Assembly: GCA_036824045.1 (NCBI GenBank) | Contig: DAITAZ010000032.1 | Coordinates: forward strand, 1-41,510 | Direction: 5' to 3' | Source of the DNA: DAITAZ01 sp036824045 | Lineage (GTDB): Bacteria > Pseudomonadota > Gammaproteobacteria > Burkholderiales > Rhodocyclaceae | Length of the DNA stretch: 41,510 bases | In this document: positions 8,854 to 18,039 of the stretch, piece after piece | Layout: the number at the start of each line of letters is the position of its first letter | How positions within the stretch are numbered: the stretch's first letter is position 1 | Program-made: the position numbers and the translations under genes | Notes under the pieces: generated by a model | Told to the model about the DNA's origin: nothing | Database searches by the model: none | The model's input: the letters and a program-made list of their open reading frames with translations, nothing else

Positions 8854-10512
8854 ATGAGCACAACGAGTTCGCGCCCCAACATTGCGCTGGTCACGGTCTA
8901 CGAGATCAGCAAGATCCTCACCTCCTCGCTCGATCTGTCCAAGACCCTGCGGGAAGCGCTCAACGTCCTCACCCATCACATGGGCTACCAGCGCGCCATG
9001 CTCGCCACCGAGGAAGATGAAGGCCGGCTCCGCCTGGCCAGCGCCGTGGGGCTGACGCCGGAAGAATGGACCGCCGGCGAGTACCGCAGCGGCGAAGGCA
9101 TCATTGGCAACGTTTTCGACAAGGGCGTGCCTGTGGTGGTGCCCGACATCTCCGCCGAGCCCACTTTCCTCAACCGCACCGGCAGCCTCAACGTGGACAC
9201 CGCCGGGACCTTTGGCATGGTGGCCGTACCCATCAAGGCCGGGCAGGAAACCCTGGGTGTGCTCGCCATCGTCCGCCAAGTGGAGCAGAACCAGGGCGGA
9301 TTCAATGACGACAGCCGCCTGCTCGCCATGATCGCCAACCTGATTGGCCAGGCCATGGCCCTGGAGCGGGCGGTGGCGGCCGAACACGAGCGCCTGCTCA
9401 CCGAAACGCGGCGGCTGTCCAAGGAACTGAAGGGGCGCTACCACATCGACAAGGTGGTGGGCGTCTCCAAACGGATGCAGGAAGTATTCGCCGAAGTGCA
9501 TCAGGTGGGGCCGTCGCGCTCCACCGTGCTGCTGCGGGGCGAAAGTGGCACGGGCAAGGAGGTGATCGCCCGCGCCATCCACGAGTTGTCCCCGCGCAAG
9601 GAAAAACCCTTCATCAAGGTCAACTGCGCAGCGCTCACCGAATCCTTGCTGGAATCCGAACTCTTCGGCCACGAACGGGGTGCCTTCACCGGCGCCGCCG
9701 GCGAACGCAAGGGCCGCTTCGAGCTGGCGGATGGCGGCACCCTGTTCCTGGACGAAATCGGCGACATCTCGGCCGCCTTCCAGGCCAAGCTGCTGCGGGT
9801 GTTGCAGGAACGGGAATTCGAGCGGGTGGGCGGTTCACGCCCGATCAAGGTGGACGTGCGACTGATCTGCGCCACCAACCGCAATCTGGAGAAAATGGTG
9901 GCCGCCGGCAGTTTCCGCGCCGACCTGTATTACCGGATCAACGTGGTCAGCCTCTTCCTGCCCTCGCTGCGGGAGCGCCGGGAGGACATCCCGCCCCTGG
10001 TGGCCTTCTTCCTGGAGCGGTACAACAAAGAGAACGGCCGTGACCTGCGAGTAAGCCAGGAGGCGCTGAAGGTGCTCACCAACTGTTACTGGCCGGGCAA
10101 CGTACGGGAACTGGAAAACTGTGTGGAACGCACGTGCACCATGACCCGGGGCGAAACCATCCAGGAACTGAACTTTCCCTGCCACAACAACCGCTGCCTG
10201 ACCCAGACCCTGCACCACCTGGACAAGGACGACGCGGTAGCCCCGGCGCGCACCATCCCCATCACGCCGGTGGACACGCCCCATGCGCCACCGCCAGCGA
10301 GCTTCGAGCCGCCCCCCAGCCGCCCGGCTCCCGCCAATCCTCCGGCCCGCCAGTTCGGGCCCGACAAGCCGGAGGGCGAGCGGGAAAGGTTGATCTGGGC
10401 CATGGAGCAAAGCGGCTGGGTGCAGGCCAAGGCGGCGCGGCTGCTCAACATCACCCCGCGGCAGATGGGCTACGCCCTGCTCAAGCACAACATCGAGGTG
10501 CGGCGCTTCTGA
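8854..10512 (+). CDS. nifA: NifA, sigma-54-dependent activator of nif genes
   Basis: A 552-residue activator. It has an N-terminal GAF domain (about 18-165) and a AAA+ sigma-54 interaction domain (about 205-430) with Walker A GESGTGKE, the ERGAFTGA loop that contacts sigma-54, and LFLDEIGD. A Pro-rich linker (about 455-500) and a Fis-type helix-turn-helix (about 508-552) follow. Cysteines 411, 423, 443 and 448 form exactly C-x11-C-x19-C-x4-C, the signature of NifA proteins that sense oxygen directly and need no NifL; no nifL is adjacent. The ATG at 8854 was preferred over 8830 because CAGGAGG sits at ideal distance. It should activate the nifB operon at 20012. The gene ends only 16 bases from the convergent phosphopantetheinyl transferase gene. 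Confidence 0.96.
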   Translation: MSTTSSRPNIALVTVYEISKILTSSLDLSKTLREALNVLTHHMGYQRAMLATEEDEGRLRLASAVGLTPEEWTAGEYRSGEGIIGNVFDKGVPVVVPDISAEPTFLNRTGSLNVDTAGTFGMVAVPIKAGQETLGVLAIVRQVEQNQGGFNDDSRLLAMIANLIGQAMALERAVAAEHERLLTETRRLSKELKGRYHIDKVVGVSKRMQEVFAEVHQVGPSRSTVLLRGESGTGKEVIARAIHELSPRKEKPFIKVNCAALTESLLESELFGHERGAFTGAAGERKGRFELADGGTLFLDEIGDISAAFQAKLLRVLQEREFERVGGSRPIKVDVRLICATNRNLEKMVAAGSFRADLYYRINVVSLFLPSLRERREDIPPLVAFFLERYNKENGRDLRVSQEALKVLTNCYWPGNVRELENCVERTCTMTRGETIQELNFPCHNNRCLTQTLHHLDKDDAVAPARTIPITPVDTPHAPPPASFEPPPSRPAPANPPARQFGPDKPEGERERLIWAMEQSGWVQAKAARLLNITPRQMGYALLKHNIEVRRF

Positions 10513-10528
10513 CGGCAGCCTCTGGCGT

Positions 10529-11113
10529 CTAAGCACCCGCCCGGGGCAAGGGCGGCGCCCAGGCCACCGCCAGGCACACACCGTCGGGCGCCGGGGGGAA
10601 GGTGCAGCGGCAGGTCTGCAACGCCGCCTCCCGGGCCGGCCGCCATTCCGCCAGTTCCAGCCCCAGGGCTTTCGATGCCGCCTCCATGGCGGCCCAGGCG
10701 CGGGCGAAGGCCTGGGGTTGAAGCTCGGGGGGCTGGCGATTCATTCCGGTGGCCACGGCGGGTGACAGGAAGGCGTGGGCGATCGAGGACAGCTCCCCGC
10801 CATCGGCGGGCAGCGCCGAGAGGCTGACCAGATCCGCACCCACACGGCACGCCCGCCCCAGCGCCAGCACCGCCCAGTCCCCCGCGTAGCTCACGCTTGC
10901 GCAATAACCCGGCACGACCACGCGGGGCCCACGAGCACCTTCCCGCCAATGTTCGCCCGCGCCCAGCCAGCGCTCCAGCAGCCGCTCCAGGGCCGCCCGC
11001 ACCACCCGTCGGGCGGCAGCCCGGCCTTCCCCGGGCGCAAGCCGCACCCACAGCAGTGCCGTCGCCCCGGGTGCCGGCGGGTCGGGCATCTCCGGGGCAA
11101 TGAACACCCTCAC
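10529..11113 (-). CDS. Sfp-type 4'-phosphopantetheinyl transferase
   Basis: A 194-residue protein. The motif VGADLVSL corresponds to the (V)G(V/I)D(I/L)E Mg-binding motif, and WAAMEAASKALG to the WxxKEAxxKAxG motif (Glu kept, first Lys replaced by Met). The enzyme moves phosphopantetheine from CoA to the Ser of a carrier domain. The preceding gene encodes a single-module synthetase with such a Ser (Ser558), and the GTG start at 11113 overlaps its TGA as GTGA, so the two are translationally coupled and probably enzyme and substrate. A second GTG at 11107 is an alternative start. The N-terminal half is weakly conserved, so the fold is recognised mainly from the two motifs and the context. Confidence 0.82.
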   Translation of the reverse strand: MRVFIAPEMPDPPAPGATALLWVRLAPGEGRAAARRVVRAALERLLERWLGAGEHWREGARGPRVVVPGYCASVSYAGDWAVLALGRACRVGADLVSLSALPADGGELSSIAHAFLSPAVATGMNRQPPELQPQAFARAWAAMEAASKALGLELAEWRPAREAALQTCRCTFPPAPDGVCLAVAWAPPLPRAGA

Positions 11114-14100
11114 CCCACCCACGGCACGGCGGGCGAGCCGATCCAGCGGCTGCCAGCGGGAATCTCCTCGCCCTTGAGCACCAGGGTGAGCGGCCCCAGG
11201 CTGGCCCCGTCCCCCAGGCTCGCCCCGTAGAGCACCGTGCAGCGCGGCCCGACGGTCGCTCCGGCGCCGATGTGTACGGAGCCGATCTTCATGATCCGAT
11301 CTTCGAACAGATGGGTCTGGGGCCCGCACCAGCCGTTGAGCGCGGCATAGTCGCCAATGCTCACGCAGTCGAATTCGGTCACGTCGGTGGTATCCATGTA
11401 AATGCCCCGGCCGGTCTTGCAGCCCAGCAGGCGCAGGGCCGGCGGCAGCCAGGGCGTGCCGCGCAGGAAGACGAGGAAGTTGGGTACGGCAATGGACTCG
11501 TAGATATTGGTGATGGCCTCGCTCACCCACACGAAGGGCGTCCACATGGGCGCCGAGCGGGCCTTGTAGCGGCCCACGGCCAGCCATTTGAGCGCCACTA
11601 CCAGCAGGAAGGAACCCAGGCCGTAGAGCATGCCCGCCACCCCCAGAGCCAGCGCGGTGGGCCACAGGCCGTGGTCGGTGATGGGCATCACCAGCACCAC
11701 GGTAAGGTAGCCCACGGCAATGATCACCGCCATGGGCATCACGATGCGCAGCCCCTCCACCACGGCCCGCGCCAGGCGCCGCCCCGGCCCGGGCCGGAAG
11801 GTGAGCGCCGGATCGAAGCCGGAAAACTGCTCCCGCGCCGGCAGGCTCACCGGCGGATTCCCCACCCAGGTATCGCCGGGGCGCAGGCGGGCGTTGGGCG
11901 GCACCTTGGACTGGACGCCGATCAGCACGTCCTCCGGCAACACCGAGCCGTCGGGCACGAAGGCGCCATTGCCAACGAAGCTGCGGTCGCCGATCCAGGT
12001 GGGCTGCAGGGTCATCCAGCCCCCCTCGATATGCTCGTCTCCCAGCATCACGCCATCGGCGATGAAGCTGTCCCGCCCCACGGTGAGCATGTCCGGCACC
12101 ACCCCCAGGGCGGTGGAAATCTCGGTGCCCGCACCCACCTTGGCGCCCAGCAGGCGATACCACCACGGGGCGTACACTGTGGCGTAGAGGCCATGCAGCA
12201 CGAACAGGCTGGATTCCTGGATCTGGTTGCCGAGCCACTTGCAGTAGTACGCCGGGGAGTGGATGGTCCAGCACCCGGGTGACAGACGGGGCAGCACCAC
12301 CCAGCGGAAGGCGGCGGAAAACAGCACCGTGGCCAGCACCAGTACCGCGCTGGCGGGGATGGCCAGCACCAGGAAGGAGAAGCCCGCCACCACCGGCGAC
12401 ACGCGGGCGTCCATCACGTTCAGCCAGCGATCGTCCAGCCAGTCGATGAGCATGAAGCTGGGAAACACCGGCAGGAAGAACACCACCGACACGGCGCAGG
12501 CACCAAGGAGGAAGAACAAGGCCTCCCCCGCCACCAGCCGGGGCGTCAGTTCCGCCCGCGGCTTGCGGTTTTCCACATCGATGTTGCGCACAAAGCGGGA
12601 GGGCGAGCCTTCCCACTTCTGCCCGCGGGGAATGCGCTGCCCGGCGGCGAGGGAGGACAGTCCGCCGAGCTGGCCGTAGTCCTCGATCACCGTGCCCCCT
12701 TCCACCACGGCGTAGGAATCCACCACCGCCTCGGCGCCGATGCGGATGCTGCCCAGCACCAATTCGCCCCGCTCCACGCGGGCGTTCTCCAGGTTCACCG
12801 AGGCGCCGATGGATGCGCCGTCGCCAATCTCCACCAGATCCGGCGCCCGCACCGTGCCGCCGCTCAGCACCACGTCCTGCCCCACCCGGGCACCCAGCGC
12901 CCGCAGGTAGTAGGCATTGAGGCTGGAGCCGGCCAGCAGGTGGCGGGGCGGCACTTCGATGATGCGGTCCGCCAGCCACCAGCGGAAATAGGTCAGGCCC
13001 CACAGGGGATAGCGCCCGGCGCGGGCCCGCCCCAGCACCAGCCATTTGGCCACGATGGCCAGCAGGAAGCTGGCGATGTTGGCGCCCAGATACATCAGCA
13101 CCGCCGCCAGCACGCCAACGAAAATGCTGTCCCCCTCGTCCCCCGTCAGATAGTGGTAGGTGAAGAACGGCGACAACCAGTGGGCCATCTTCAGGCACAC
13201 CATGGGCGGGAGCACCACCGCCTGGGCCAGTCCGCACAGGGCGCGCCGCAGGGCGGGCGTGCCCACCACCTCCACCGCCGCGGGCGCGGCGGTCGCCTCC
13301 CCGGCTGCGCCGCCCAGGCGCTCGGCAATCGCGCCCAGGGTCCGGCCCCGGTAGATGTCGTGCACCGTCATGCGGGCGAAGCGGGCGTCAGCCCGCATCT
13401 GCGAAACCAGCCGCGCCGCCAGCAGGGAATGCCCGCCCAGGTCGGCAAAAAAGTCCGCCGCCCGCCGCAGCGGCTGGCCCGGGAACAACCGGCGCAAGAC
13501 GGCGAAGAGGGCCGCTTCCGCCCCGCTGGCGGGGGTATCCGAATCCGCCTCCGCGTCGTCCCCGCCCGCCACGGGCAGGGCGCGCAGGGCTTTGCGGTCG
13601 ATCTTGCCCGAGGTGAGGCGGGGCAACACCTCCAGGGCCTCGAAGCGGGCTGGCACCATGTAGGGCGGGAGCCTGCCGGCGAGCCCCTGGCGCAGGGCGG
13701 CGCCCAGCGGCCGGGCACCCGCCTCGGGCACGTAGTAGGCCACCAGCTGGTCCACCCCGGCCACATCCTTCACCACCACGGCGGTAGTGCCCACCCCCGG
13801 CTGGGTGGCCAGCACCGCCTCGATTTCGCCCAGCTCCACACGGAAGCCGCGGATCTTCACCTGGTCATCCACCCGGCCCAGGCACTGCACCTGGCCAGCC
13901 TCGTCGATCCGCGCCAGGTCTCCCGTGCGGTAGAGCCGTCCCTCATGCTCGCCCCGGGCGTGGGGATTGGCCACGAATTTCTCGGCGGTCAGCGCCGGCC
14001 GCCCCAGGTAACCCTGGGCCACTCCGGGGCCGATGATGCACAACTCGCCCGTTTCTCCTGCCGGCAGCAGACGCAAGGCCTCGTCCACCACCAGCAGCCC

Positions 14101-15099
14101 GTAGTTGGGCAAAGGGGTGCCGATGGTCACCGGCTCGCCCCGGCGCAGCCGGGCCAGGCTGGCGGAAACGGTGGCCTCGGTGGGCCCGTAGGTGTTGAAG
14201 AGCTGGCGCTCCGGCGTGGCCCAGCGCTCCACCAGGGCCTGCGGGCACATTTCTCCCCCCAGGTTGATCAGCCGCAGGCCACGCACATCCCGGGGGAACA
14301 GGGCCAGCAAGGTGGGCACCGCATGCAGCACGGAGATGCGGTGGGTCTCCAGCGCCGCCGGCAGCGCCTCGGGATCGCCCACGATGTCCCGGGGGGCCAG
14401 CCACAGGGTGGCGCCCACCAGATAGGCGATCCAGATCTCCTCGAAGGACATGTCGAAAGCCACCGAGAAACCCTGATACACCCGGTCGTCCTCGCGCACG
14501 CCCAGCACCGCGTTCTCGCTGCGCAGAAAGTGGGCGATGGCGCCGTGGGAGACGGCAATCCCCTTGGGCTTGCCGGTGGAGCCCGAGGTGTAGATCACAT
14601 AGGCCGGGTGCCCAGGTTCCAGATCCGGCGGCCGATGCAGCGGCGGGTGGTCAGGCGGGAGCCCTTCCAGCAGGTCCTCCACCGTCCACACCGGACGCGG
14701 GAAACCCGCCAGCTGGGGCAGCAGCGCGCGGCTGGTGAGCAGGCCGGGGCTGGCGGCATCTTCCAGGCAGACGGCGATGCGCTCCACCGGCGTGTCCGCA
14801 TCCAGGGGCAGCCACGCCGCCCCGGAGCAGGCGATACCCGCCTGCGCCAGCAACAGTTCCAACCCCCGGGGCAGCCACAGGCCCACGATCTGGCCTGCAG
14901 CCACGCCTTGACGGCGCAGGGCCGCCGCCAGCCGCCCCGCCTCGCCGTGAAGCTGGCAATAGCTCAGGGTTTGGGAGCCCCAGACCAGCGCCGTCTTGTC
15001 CGGCAGCCGGCGCACCGTGTCGGCCAGGATGTCCGGCAGGGTCTCGTGCTTGAGAAGGTCGGGGCGATGCGGACCGCGCAGGATCATGGGGCGATGCAC
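11110..15099 (-). CDS. Pls/PosA-type single-module NRPS (poly-amino-acid synthetase-like)
   Basis: A 1329-residue protein with the layout adenylation - carrier - membrane/left-handed-helix domains. This matches the family of epsilon-poly-L-lysine synthetase and its relatives, which lack a normal condensation domain. The adenylation domain (about 1-510) has YTSGSTGKPKG, FDMSFEEIW, YGPTEATV and GKIDRKAL. The carrier domain has LGGHSLL with Ser558 as phosphopantetheine site. The C-terminal 730 residues alternate hydrophobic segments with three hexapeptide-repeat blocks (e.g. IGDGASIGASV, IGDRSFVGNGAFVPDGS, IGAGATVGPRC). In Pls this part forms tandem pseudo-condensation domains in the membrane that join amino acids through the side chain. 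By alignment to GrsA I read the pocket as D-M-E-H-I-L-T-V-S-K; the Glu at position 239 would suit a basic amino acid. The product is unknown. Confidence 0.9.
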   Translation of the reverse strand: MHRPMILRGPHRPDLLKHETLPDILADTVRRLPDKTALVWGSQTLSYCQLHGEAGRLAAALRRQGVAAGQIVGLWLPRGLELLLAQAGIACSGAAWLPLDADTPVERIAVCLEDAASPGLLTSRALLPQLAGFPRPVWTVEDLLEGLPPDHPPLHRPPDLEPGHPAYVIYTSGSTGKPKGIAVSHGAIAHFLRSENAVLGVREDDRVYQGFSVAFDMSFEEIWIAYLVGATLWLAPRDIVGDPEALPAALETHRISVLHAVPTLLALFPRDVRGLRLINLGGEMCPQALVERWATPERQLFNTYGPTEATVSASLARLRRGEPVTIGTPLPNYGLLVVDEALRLLPAGETGELCIIGPGVAQGYLGRPALTAEKFVANPHARGEHEGRLYRTGDLARIDEAGQVQCLGRVDDQVKIRGFRVELGEIEAVLATQPGVGTTAVVVKDVAGVDQLVAYYVPEAGARPLGAALRQGLAGRLPPYMVPARFEALEVLPRLTSGKIDRKALRALPVAGGDDAEADSDTPASGAEAALFAVLRRLFPGQPLRRAADFFADLGGHSLLAARLVSQMRADARFARMTVHDIYRGRTLGAIAERLGGAAGEATAAPAAVEVVGTPALRRALCGLAQAVVLPPMVCLKMAHWLSPFFTYHYLTGDEGDSIFVGVLAAVLMYLGANIASFLLAIVAKWLVLGRARAGRYPLWGLTYFRWWLADRIIEVPPRHLLAGSSLNAYYLRALGARVGQDVVLSGGTVRAPDLVEIGDGASIGASVNLENARVERGELVLGSIRIGAEAVVDSYAVVEGGTVIEDYGQLGGLSSLAAGQRIPRGQKWEGSPSRFVRNIDVENRKPRAELTPRLVAGEALFFLLGACAVSVVFFLPVFPSFMLIDWLDDRWLNVMDARVSPVVAGFSFLVLAIPASAVLVLATVLFSAAFRWVVLPRLSPGCWTIHSPAYYCKWLGNQIQESSLFVLHGLYATVYAPWWYRLLGAKVGAGTEISTALGVVPDMLTVGRDSFIADGVMLGDEHIEGGWMTLQPTWIGDRSFVGNGAFVPDGSVLPEDVLIGVQSKVPPNARLRPGDTWVGNPPVSLPAREQFSGFDPALTFRPGPGRRLARAVVEGLRIVMPMAVIIAVGYLTVVLVMPITDHGLWPTALALGVAGMLYGLGSFLLVVALKWLAVGRYKARSAPMWTPFVWVSEAITNIYESIAVPNFLVFLRGTPWLPPALRLLGCKTGRGIYMDTTDVTEFDCVSIGDYAALNGWCGPQTHLFEDRIMKIGSVHIGAGATVGPRCTVLYGASLGDGASLGPLTLVLKGEEIPAGSRWIGSPAVPWVG

Positions 15100-15323
15100 A
15101 GGAATGGGGCAAGGATTTTAGCGGCCTTTGCCCTCCGCCCTGTACCCTTTCAGCGCAAATATTTCCGCATCTGTCATCAAGCTTGCAGCGCCGACAAGCC
15201 CCGCCAGCCGGCGCTTTCCACAGAATGGAGCAAGGAGCGAGCCCCCGCTGCCGCCCAGATAGCAGATAGTCGCCCATTCCGCCCGGCGGGAAGCGCCTCC
15301 CGGCCGGGCCGCGCCCCGAAAGA

Positions 15324-16079
15324 TCAAGCGGTGACGTTCAACAGAGCGCTCGTGGTGTCGGTGCTGGCGGTGTATTGCTTGAGCAGGCCGGCGATGAAGT
15401 TGGCCACGTCCATGCTCTCCCGGCTGGCGCCGGAAGTGCTGTCGCTCTGCGCCGGACTGCCGCGGGGACCACCGGGTCCGCCCTGGCTCCGCATGTTCTC
15501 CATGGCCGCGGTGAACTCGGACTCGGAAATGGCGCCGTCGGAGTCCGCATCATCCCGGCCGAGGATGTCGCTCACCTGGGTGCTGACTTCGCCGCTCCCG
15601 CCAGGGCCACTGCTCACCATGGTGGTCAGTTCGCTCTCGCTGATGCTGCCATCGCCATCCGTGTCGATCCGGGAAAACATGTCGCCACTGGAAGACGCCC
15701 CGCCAGCCCCGTCCATGCCACCCATGCCACCCATGCCACCGGGGGGCGGGCCCGGCGGCGGCCCGCCAGCCTGACTGGTGCTCTGGTTTTGCAGGGCGGA
15801 GAGCAGACTCTGCGCCGCGGCAGTGGTTTCGGACTGGCTGAGACTCCCATCCCCGTCGCTGTCCACGTTCTCGAACAGGGTATCCACCGAGCCCGAGGCA
15901 TCGCTGCTGCCCGACACGTTTTGAAGAAAGGAAGACATCTCGGTCTTGGAGATGCCGCCGCTGCCATCGCCATCCACCTGAGAGAACATCTTCTGCTGCA
16001 TTTGCGAGGCGTCGGGGCCCTGCATGCCCCGCATGCCGGAATAGGCGCTGAAGCCACTGTTGCTGATACTGCCAATCAT
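15324..16079 (-). CDS. EF-hand calcium-binding protein
   Basis: A 251-residue acidic protein with four EF-hand loops: VDGDGSGGISKTE, VDSDGDGSLSQSE, IDTDGDGSISESE and DDADSDGAISESE. Each has Asp at positions 1, 3 and 5 and Glu at 12. Two pairs of hands are split by a Gly/Pro/Met linker (PPPGPPPGGMGGMGGM). There is no obvious signal peptide or membrane segment. The layout resembles the multi-EF-hand proteins annotated as XopAW-like in proteobacteria, but no type III secretion genes are nearby, so I do not carry over that role. A perfect GAAGGAG ribosome site precedes the ATG. It is a single-gene unit. Confidence 0.85.
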   Translation of the reverse strand: MIGSISNSGFSAYSGMRGMQGPDASQMQQKMFSQVDGDGSGGISKTEMSSFLQNVSGSSDASGSVDTLFENVDSDGDGSLSQSETTAAAQSLLSALQNQSTSQAGGPPPGPPPGGMGGMGGMDGAGGASSSGDMFSRIDTDGDGSISESELTTMVSSGPGGSGEVSTQVSDILGRDDADSDGAISESEFTAAMENMRSQGGPGGPRGSPAQSDSTSGASRESMDVANFIAGLLKQYTASTDTTSALLNVTA

Positions 16080-16585
16080 CGCTGCACTCCTTCGAGGTCA
16101 TCGGTATCGCCGGTGCGCAAAGCGCCCGGCCGGAAACTCCCCTTACCCCGAACCCCTGGTCCTGTGCTTGGCGAACGCGGTCGAATCGGGACCGGCAAGC
16201 GGACCCACGTGCTGCGATCCATGCTCCCGCCCTCTGCCGCCACGTCTTCGAACCAGGGTTGCAGATCCTGGCAGCTCAGGACCGCCACTGCGGCCGCCTG
16301 GCTGCCGCCCGCGCAGCGCTTTTCCCCTTCGCCGACGGACGGGCTAAAGCCCTGCCCTGGTCAACGGCCAGGCCCCGACGAACTTGAGCCCGACCGGCAC
16401 CAGAATACTCACGCAAGGCGCTGACTTTAAATGCGAAACCACATGCCGGACGCGCCCAGCGCCCGCAGCCGGCACACCCAGGGGGCGGCCGGCTGCGGGG
16501 TGACCAGCGGTCATCCGATGGGGGTCACATGGTCATCTGCGCTGCCAGACAGCGGGGAGGACGGCGCGGGCTGGATGGACGGTGT
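16080..16585. other. Intergenic stretch without a supported gene
   Basis: About 500 bases between the EF-hand gene start and the CpxP-like gene stop. Short open frames on the minus strand have no recognisable protein features. I see no RNA gene or repeat. Confidence 0.5.
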
Positions 16586-17131
16586 TCAGGCGCGACCCGG
16601 ATTGCGTCGGGGCTCGCCCCGCTCGGGCTCACCCCGTTCCTTCATCCGGCTCTCGAATCTGGCACGCTGCGCCTCGATCTGCTTCTTTTGCTCGGCGGTC
16701 AGCAACTGCTGCACCTGGTGGGCGCTACGGGCGTGCATCACCGCCAGTTCCGCTTCAGCCCGGGCCGCCGTATCGGCCAGGGCGCGCACCCGGGCCTCGT
16801 CGAAGGTGCCCGCCTCGGCCATGGCCCGCAGTTCGGACCGGGCCTTGTGAACCACTTTGGCCTTGTCCCGCAGGGCCGGAGCCAGGGCGTGGTGGATCTC
16901 GAAGATCTTGTCCTTCTGGGCATCGGTCAGCGTCACGCCGTGCAGGAAGGGCGGCAGGTGCCCGGCCATGGGGCCACCCATGCCGGGGCCGCCACCGGGC
17001 TCGCACCCGGGGCCATGGTGATGCATCCCGTGCCCGCCGGGGCCTTCTCCCGGATTGGCAAAAGCCAGGGCGGAAGCGAGGCACAGGGCAAGGCCAAGGC
17101 CGCGGGCAACCGTTGTCAGTGTGGTTTTCAT
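16586..17131 (-). CDS. CpxP/Spy-family periplasmic protein
   Basis: A 181-residue exported protein. It has a signal peptide (MKTTLTTVARGLGLALCLAS, cleavage near AFA), then a Gly/His/Met-rich stretch (GGHGMHHHGPG) that could bind metal, then an all-helical body with two LTxxQ motifs (LTDAQKDKI, LTAEQKKQI) that define the family. CpxP binds misfolded envelope proteins and the sensor CpxA, holding the kinase off; Spy is a related chaperone. It is divergent from a CpxR-CpxA-like pair, with CpxR boxes between. The ATG at 17131 was chosen because it begins the signal peptide and has GGAGAAGCAGAG before it; an upstream extension is unlike protein. Confidence 0.88.
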   Translation of the reverse strand: MKTTLTTVARGLGLALCLASALAFANPGEGPGGHGMHHHGPGCEPGGGPGMGGPMAGHLPPFLHGVTLTDAQKDKIFEIHHALAPALRDKAKVVHKARSELRAMAEAGTFDEARVRALADTAARAEAELAVMHARSAHQVQQLLTAEQKKQIEAQRARFESRMKERGEPERGEPRRNPGRA

Positions 17132-17217
17132 CTCTGCTTCTCCGTTGTCGAAAGACGCGGTGGCCGACCGGCTCAGCGCCGGCCCCCGCGATGGGGAGCA
17201 TCCTCCGCCAGCAGGGG

Positions 17218-17263
17218 GTAAAGCGCCGTTATCCCTGCGTAAAGCCGGGTAAAGGCAGGTAAA
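17218..17263. promoter_or_regulatory. Phased array of CpxR boxes
   Basis: GTAAA occurs at 17218, 17239, 17249 and 17259, all on the plus strand, with a degenerate GTTAT at 17228. Three copies form two overlapping perfect GTAAA-N5-GTAAA boxes, the known CpxR consensus. Spacing of 10-11 bp puts every word on the same DNA face. The array lies between the divergent cpxP-like and cpxR-like genes and can serve both. Confidence 0.85.
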
Positions 17264-17328
17264 GGCGGCGCCCGGCGGCGTCGTTCTCCGTATCATGCGC
17301 AGCAGGTGAATGGGGAATCGAACAGACG

Positions 17329-18030
17329 ATGAACAACGTGCTGCTGGTGGACGACGACGTGGAGCTTGCCGCCATGTTGAGCGAGTACCTGGAGCAGGAG
17401 GGCTTTCCCACGCGGCTGGCGCACGATGGCGAAACCGGCGTTGCCGAGGCCCTCTCCGGCCGCTACCAACTGGTGGTACTGGACGTGATGATGCCCCGGC
17501 TCAACGGGGTGGAGGCCCTGCGCCGCATCCGCGCCGCCAGCCGGGTGCCGGTGTTGATGCTCACCGCCCGGGGCGACGACGTGGACCGCATCGTCGGCCT
17601 GGAGATTGGCGCTGACGATTACGTGCCCAAGCCCTGCACGCCCCGGGAACTGGTCGCCCGCATCCGCGCCATCCTGCGCCGGGTGCAGGCCGCCACGGGC
17701 CAGGAAGGGGGGCCGGCGGGGCCGGTGAGCGCCGGGCCCCTGGCCATGTGGCCCGAGCAACGGCGCGCCCAGTGGCACGGCCAGCCCCTGGACCTGACCA
17801 GCACCGAGTACAGCCTGCTGGAAGTGCTCGCCCGCAACGCCGGGCGGGTGGTGAGCAAGAGCGAACTTTCCGAGCAGGCTTTGGGCCGGCCCCTGGCCCG
17901 CTTCGACCGCAGCATCGACGTCCATCTTTCCAGCATCCGGCACAAGCTGGGCGAGCGCGCCGACGGCCAGTCCTGGATCCTCACCGTGCGCGGCGTGGGC
18001 TACCAGTTCATCCGGGGCGGAGCCGCGTAA
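17329..18030 (+). CDS. CpxR-like OmpR-family response regulator
   Basis: A 233-residue protein. The receiver domain has the acidic pocket VDDD, phospho-acceptor Asp52 (VVLDVMMP), MLTARG and the Lys of VPKPCTP. The C-terminal winged helix has LDLTSTEYSLLEVL, VHLSSIRHKLG and TVRGVGYQF. It resembles CpxR in the receiver and in the adjacent CpxP and CpxA homologues. It should bind the GTAAA array about 70 bases upstream, which implies autoregulation. The sensor kinase gene follows after 9 bases. Confidence 0.93.
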   Translation: MNNVLLVDDDVELAAMLSEYLEQEGFPTRLAHDGETGVAEALSGRYQLVVLDVMMPRLNGVEALRRIRAASRVPVLMLTARGDDVDRIVGLEIGADDYVPKPCTPRELVARIRAILRRVQAATGQEGGPAGPVSAGPLAMWPEQRRAQWHGQPLDLTSTEYSLLEVLARNAGRVVSKSELSEQALGRPLARFDRSIDVHLSSIRHKLGERADGQSWILTVRGVGYQFIRGGAA

Positions 18031-18039
18031 GCCGGCGCC

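Noticed and set aside
12940..15774. Plus-strand open frame of 944 codons opposite the NRPS
   Set aside because: The minus strand carries all adenylation and carrier motifs; the plus translation has none.
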